Assembly: GCA_021814085.1 (NCBI GenBank)
Contig: JAKAJA010000088.1
Coordinates: forward strand, 1-7,252
Direction: 5' to 3'
DNA: 7,252 bases
Source: Acidobacteriota bacterium
GTDB taxonomy: Bacteria > Acidobacteriota > UBA4820 > DSQY01
The notes below the pieces were generated by a model. It was not told the DNA's origin, did no database searches, and worked only from the letters and a program-made list of their open reading frames with translations. Shown in pieces: positions 5,696 to 7,252 of the stretch; positions within the stretch are counted from its first letter, which is position 1, and the number at the start of each line of letters is the position of its first letter. A program made the translations under genes and the position numbers.

Positions 5696-7252
5696 GTGGC
5701 CGATTTCTTCATAAGGCGGCCCATCGTGGCCATGGTCATCGCCATCCTCACGGTCCTCGCGGGCCTGGTGGCGATGCTCGGGCTGCCCATCGCCCAGTTC
5801 CCCGACATCGTCCCGCCCCTCATCCAGATCAACGCCACCTACACGGGCGCCGACGCCGTCACCATCGAGCAGTCCGTGGCCACGCCCCTCGAGCAGCAGA
5901 TGAACGGCGTGGACAACATGCTCTACATGAAGTCCATCAACGCCAACGACGGGACCATGCAGCTCCAGGTCTCCTTCGACATCGACACCAACGTGGACAT
6001 GGACCAGGTGAACGCCCAGAACCGCGTGTCCCAGGCGTCGCCCAACCTGCCCACGGACGTGAACCAGTACGGCGTCACGGTCAACAAGTCCTTCGGATTG
6101 CCCCTCCTGGTCTTCTCCGTGTACTCCCCCAAGGGGACCTACGACGGGCTCTTCCTGAGCAACTACATCACCATCAACATGAAGGACGTCATCTACCGCA
6201 CCAAGGGCGTGGGCCAGGTCACCATCTTCGGGGCCGCCGACTACGCCCTGCGCATCTGGGTCAAGCCCAACAGGCTGGCCAGCATGGGCCTCACCATCAA
6301 CGACCTCATGACCGCCGTGAAGCAGCAGAGCGCCGTGAACCCCGCCGGCAAGGTGGGGGGCGAGCCGGCCCCGCTGGGGACCGCCATGACTTACACGGTG
6401 AGGGCCCAGGGGCGCCTGGTGGATCCGGACCAGTTCGCGGAGATCGTCGTCCGCCTCAACCCCGACGGTTCCACCGTGCGCCTCAAAGACGTGGCCCGCC
6501 TCGAGCTGGGCGCCCTCAACTACAACCAGGTGGCCAGCGTGCAGGGCAAGCCCGCCGGCGCCATCGCCGTGTACCAGGCCCCCGGCTCCAACGCCCTGGA
6601 CGTGGCCAAGCAGGTCAAGGCCACCGTGGAGGATCTCAAGCGCCAGTTCCCGGCGGACGTGGACTACATCATGGCCCTCGACACCACGCTGCCCGTCGTG
6701 GAGGGCATCGACGAGATCGTGAAGACCCTCTTCGAGGCCATGATCCTGGTCATCCTGGTGGTCTTCCTCTTCCTCCAGGGCTGGCGGGCCACGCTGATTC
6801 CCATGATCGCCGTCCCCGTCTCCCTCATCGGCACCTTCGCCGTCTTCCCCATGCTCGGCTTCTCCATCAACACCCTGTCCCTCTTCGGCCTCATCCTGGC
6901 CATCGGGCTGGTGGTGGACGACGCCATCGTGGTCGTGGAGGCCGTGGAGCACCACATCGAGCAGGGCCTGACCCCCAAGGACGCCACCTTCAAGGCCATG
7001 AAGGAGGTCTCGGGGCCCGTCATCGGCATCGCCCTGGTCCTCTCCTCCGTGTTCATCCCGGTGGCCTTCATGAGCGGCATCCAGGGGCGCCTCAACAAGC
7101 AGTTCGCCATCACCATCGCCATCTCCGTCCTCATCTCGGCCTTCAACGCCCTCACCCTCTCGCCCGCCCTCGCGGCCCTCCTCCTCCGGCCGAAGAAGGA
7201 GGCGAAAGGACCCCTTGGGCGGTTCTTCGCCGGCTTCAACGCCTGGTTCCTC
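5696..7252 (+). CDS. RND multidrug efflux pump, HAE1/AcrB family, 3' truncated by window
   Basis: The window holds the first 519 codons of what is normally a protein of about 1,040 residues; no stop codon is reached. It begins VADFFIRRPIVAMVIAILTV, matching the AcrB start (PNFFIDRPIFAWVIAI), and aligns along its length. Visible parts are TM1 (about 9-28), the first periplasmic porter/docking loop (about 29-335, with PGAD-like TGADAVTIEQSV and MNGVDNMLYM), and TM2 to TM6 (about 340-500). GLVVDDAIVVVE in TM4 gives Asp408 and Asp409, equivalent to the proton-relay pair D407/D408 of AcrB. Phe178 (VTIFG) matches the binding-pocket Phe178 of AcrB; Phe136 of AcrB appears replaced by Pro. It pumps lipophilic or amphiphilic compounds out with proton import, working as a trimer with the adaptor. 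The cut falls about where the first large helix after TM6 begins. The GTG start lies 3 nt after the adaptor stop. Confidence 0.96.
   Translation, partial: MADFFIRRPIVAMVIAILTVLAGLVAMLGLPIAQFPDIVPPLIQINATYTGADAVTIEQSVATPLEQQMNGVDNMLYMKSINANDGTMQLQVSFDIDTNVDMDQVNAQNRVSQASPNLPTDVNQYGVTVNKSFGLPLLVFSVYSPKGTYDGLFLSNYITINMKDVIYRTKGVGQVTIFGAADYALRIWVKPNRLASMGLTINDLMTAVKQQSAVNPAGKVGGEPAPLGTAMTYTVRAQGRLVDPDQFAEIVVRLNPDGSTVRLKDVARLELGALNYNQVASVQGKPAGAIAVYQAPGSNALDVAKQVKATVEDLKRQFPADVDYIMALDTTLPVVEGIDEIVKTLFEAMILVILVVFLFLQGWRATLIPMIAVPVSLIGTFAVFPMLGFSINTLSLFGLILAIGLVVDDAIVVVEAVEHHIEQGLTPKDATFKAMKEVSGPVIGIALVLSSVFIPVAFMSGIQGRLNKQFAITIAISVLISAFNALTLSPALAALLLRPKKEAKGPLGRFFAGFNAWFL

Noticed and set aside
4529..6955. 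Very long open frame (808 codons) on the - strand opposite the efflux genes
   Set aside because: It is rich in His, Gly, Asp and Val in a low-complexity pattern, as expected from the antisense of GC-rich codons with C or G at the third position. The + strand holds clear adaptor and pump genes across the same bases.
1..7252. Mobile element, CRISPR array, tRNA or toxin-antitoxin locus
   Set aside because: No terminal repeats, transposase or integrase motifs, regular spacer repeats, cloverleaf pattern or paired small genes were found on either strand.

Overview
The window is GC-rich bacterial DNA. All genes lie on the + strand and are tightly spaced, with clear Shine-Dalgarno sequences and some GTG starts. 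Two likely lipoproteins and an AcrA/AcrB-type tripartite efflux system point to a Gram-negative (two-membrane) bacterium. The phylum cannot be fixed from the sequence. A GC-rich member of Acidobacteriota, Myxococcota/Deltaproteobacteria or a similar group would fit, but this is only a guess.

Layout. Bases 1-73 are the glycine/arginine-rich tail of a protein that starts upstream, closed by a strong rho-independent terminator (about 101-130). A leader of roughly 300 bases follows, with an extended -10 promoter candidate near 175-183. A small uncharacterised lipoprotein gene (best start 471, end 959) is followed after 29 nt by a SulP/SLC26 anion transporter with a C-terminal STAS domain (989-2695). 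After another 41 nt comes a five-helix membrane protein resembling the VIT1/CCC1 metal-transporter family (2737-3414). These three probably form one transcript. A good sigma70-type promoter (CTGACA-N17-TAGAAT, 3411-3439) overlaps the stop codon of the third gene and carries a perfect palindrome over its -10/start region. It drives a class III-type polyphosphate kinase 2 gene (3491-4399). After a 123-nt gap come an RND membrane-fusion lipoprotein (GTG start, 4523-5692) and, 3 nt later, the inner-membrane RND/HAE1 pump (GTG start, 5696), cut by the window edge after 519 codons, about half its usual length.

How they may work together. The adaptor and pump form an efflux system exporting hydrophobic or amphiphilic compounds, presumably with an outer-membrane channel encoded beyond the window or elsewhere. 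The SulP protein imports or exchanges an anion of unknown identity. The VIT1/CCC1-like protein may move divalent metal. PPK2 uses polyphosphate to phosphorylate nucleotides. A link between polyphosphate and metal or anion homeostasis is possible but is inference only. I see no clear sign of a mobile element, CRISPR array, RNA gene or wholly new system. The less ordinary points are the uncharacterised lipoprotein with its long leader, the TM10 motif of the SulP protein, and the palindrome within the ppk2 promoter.
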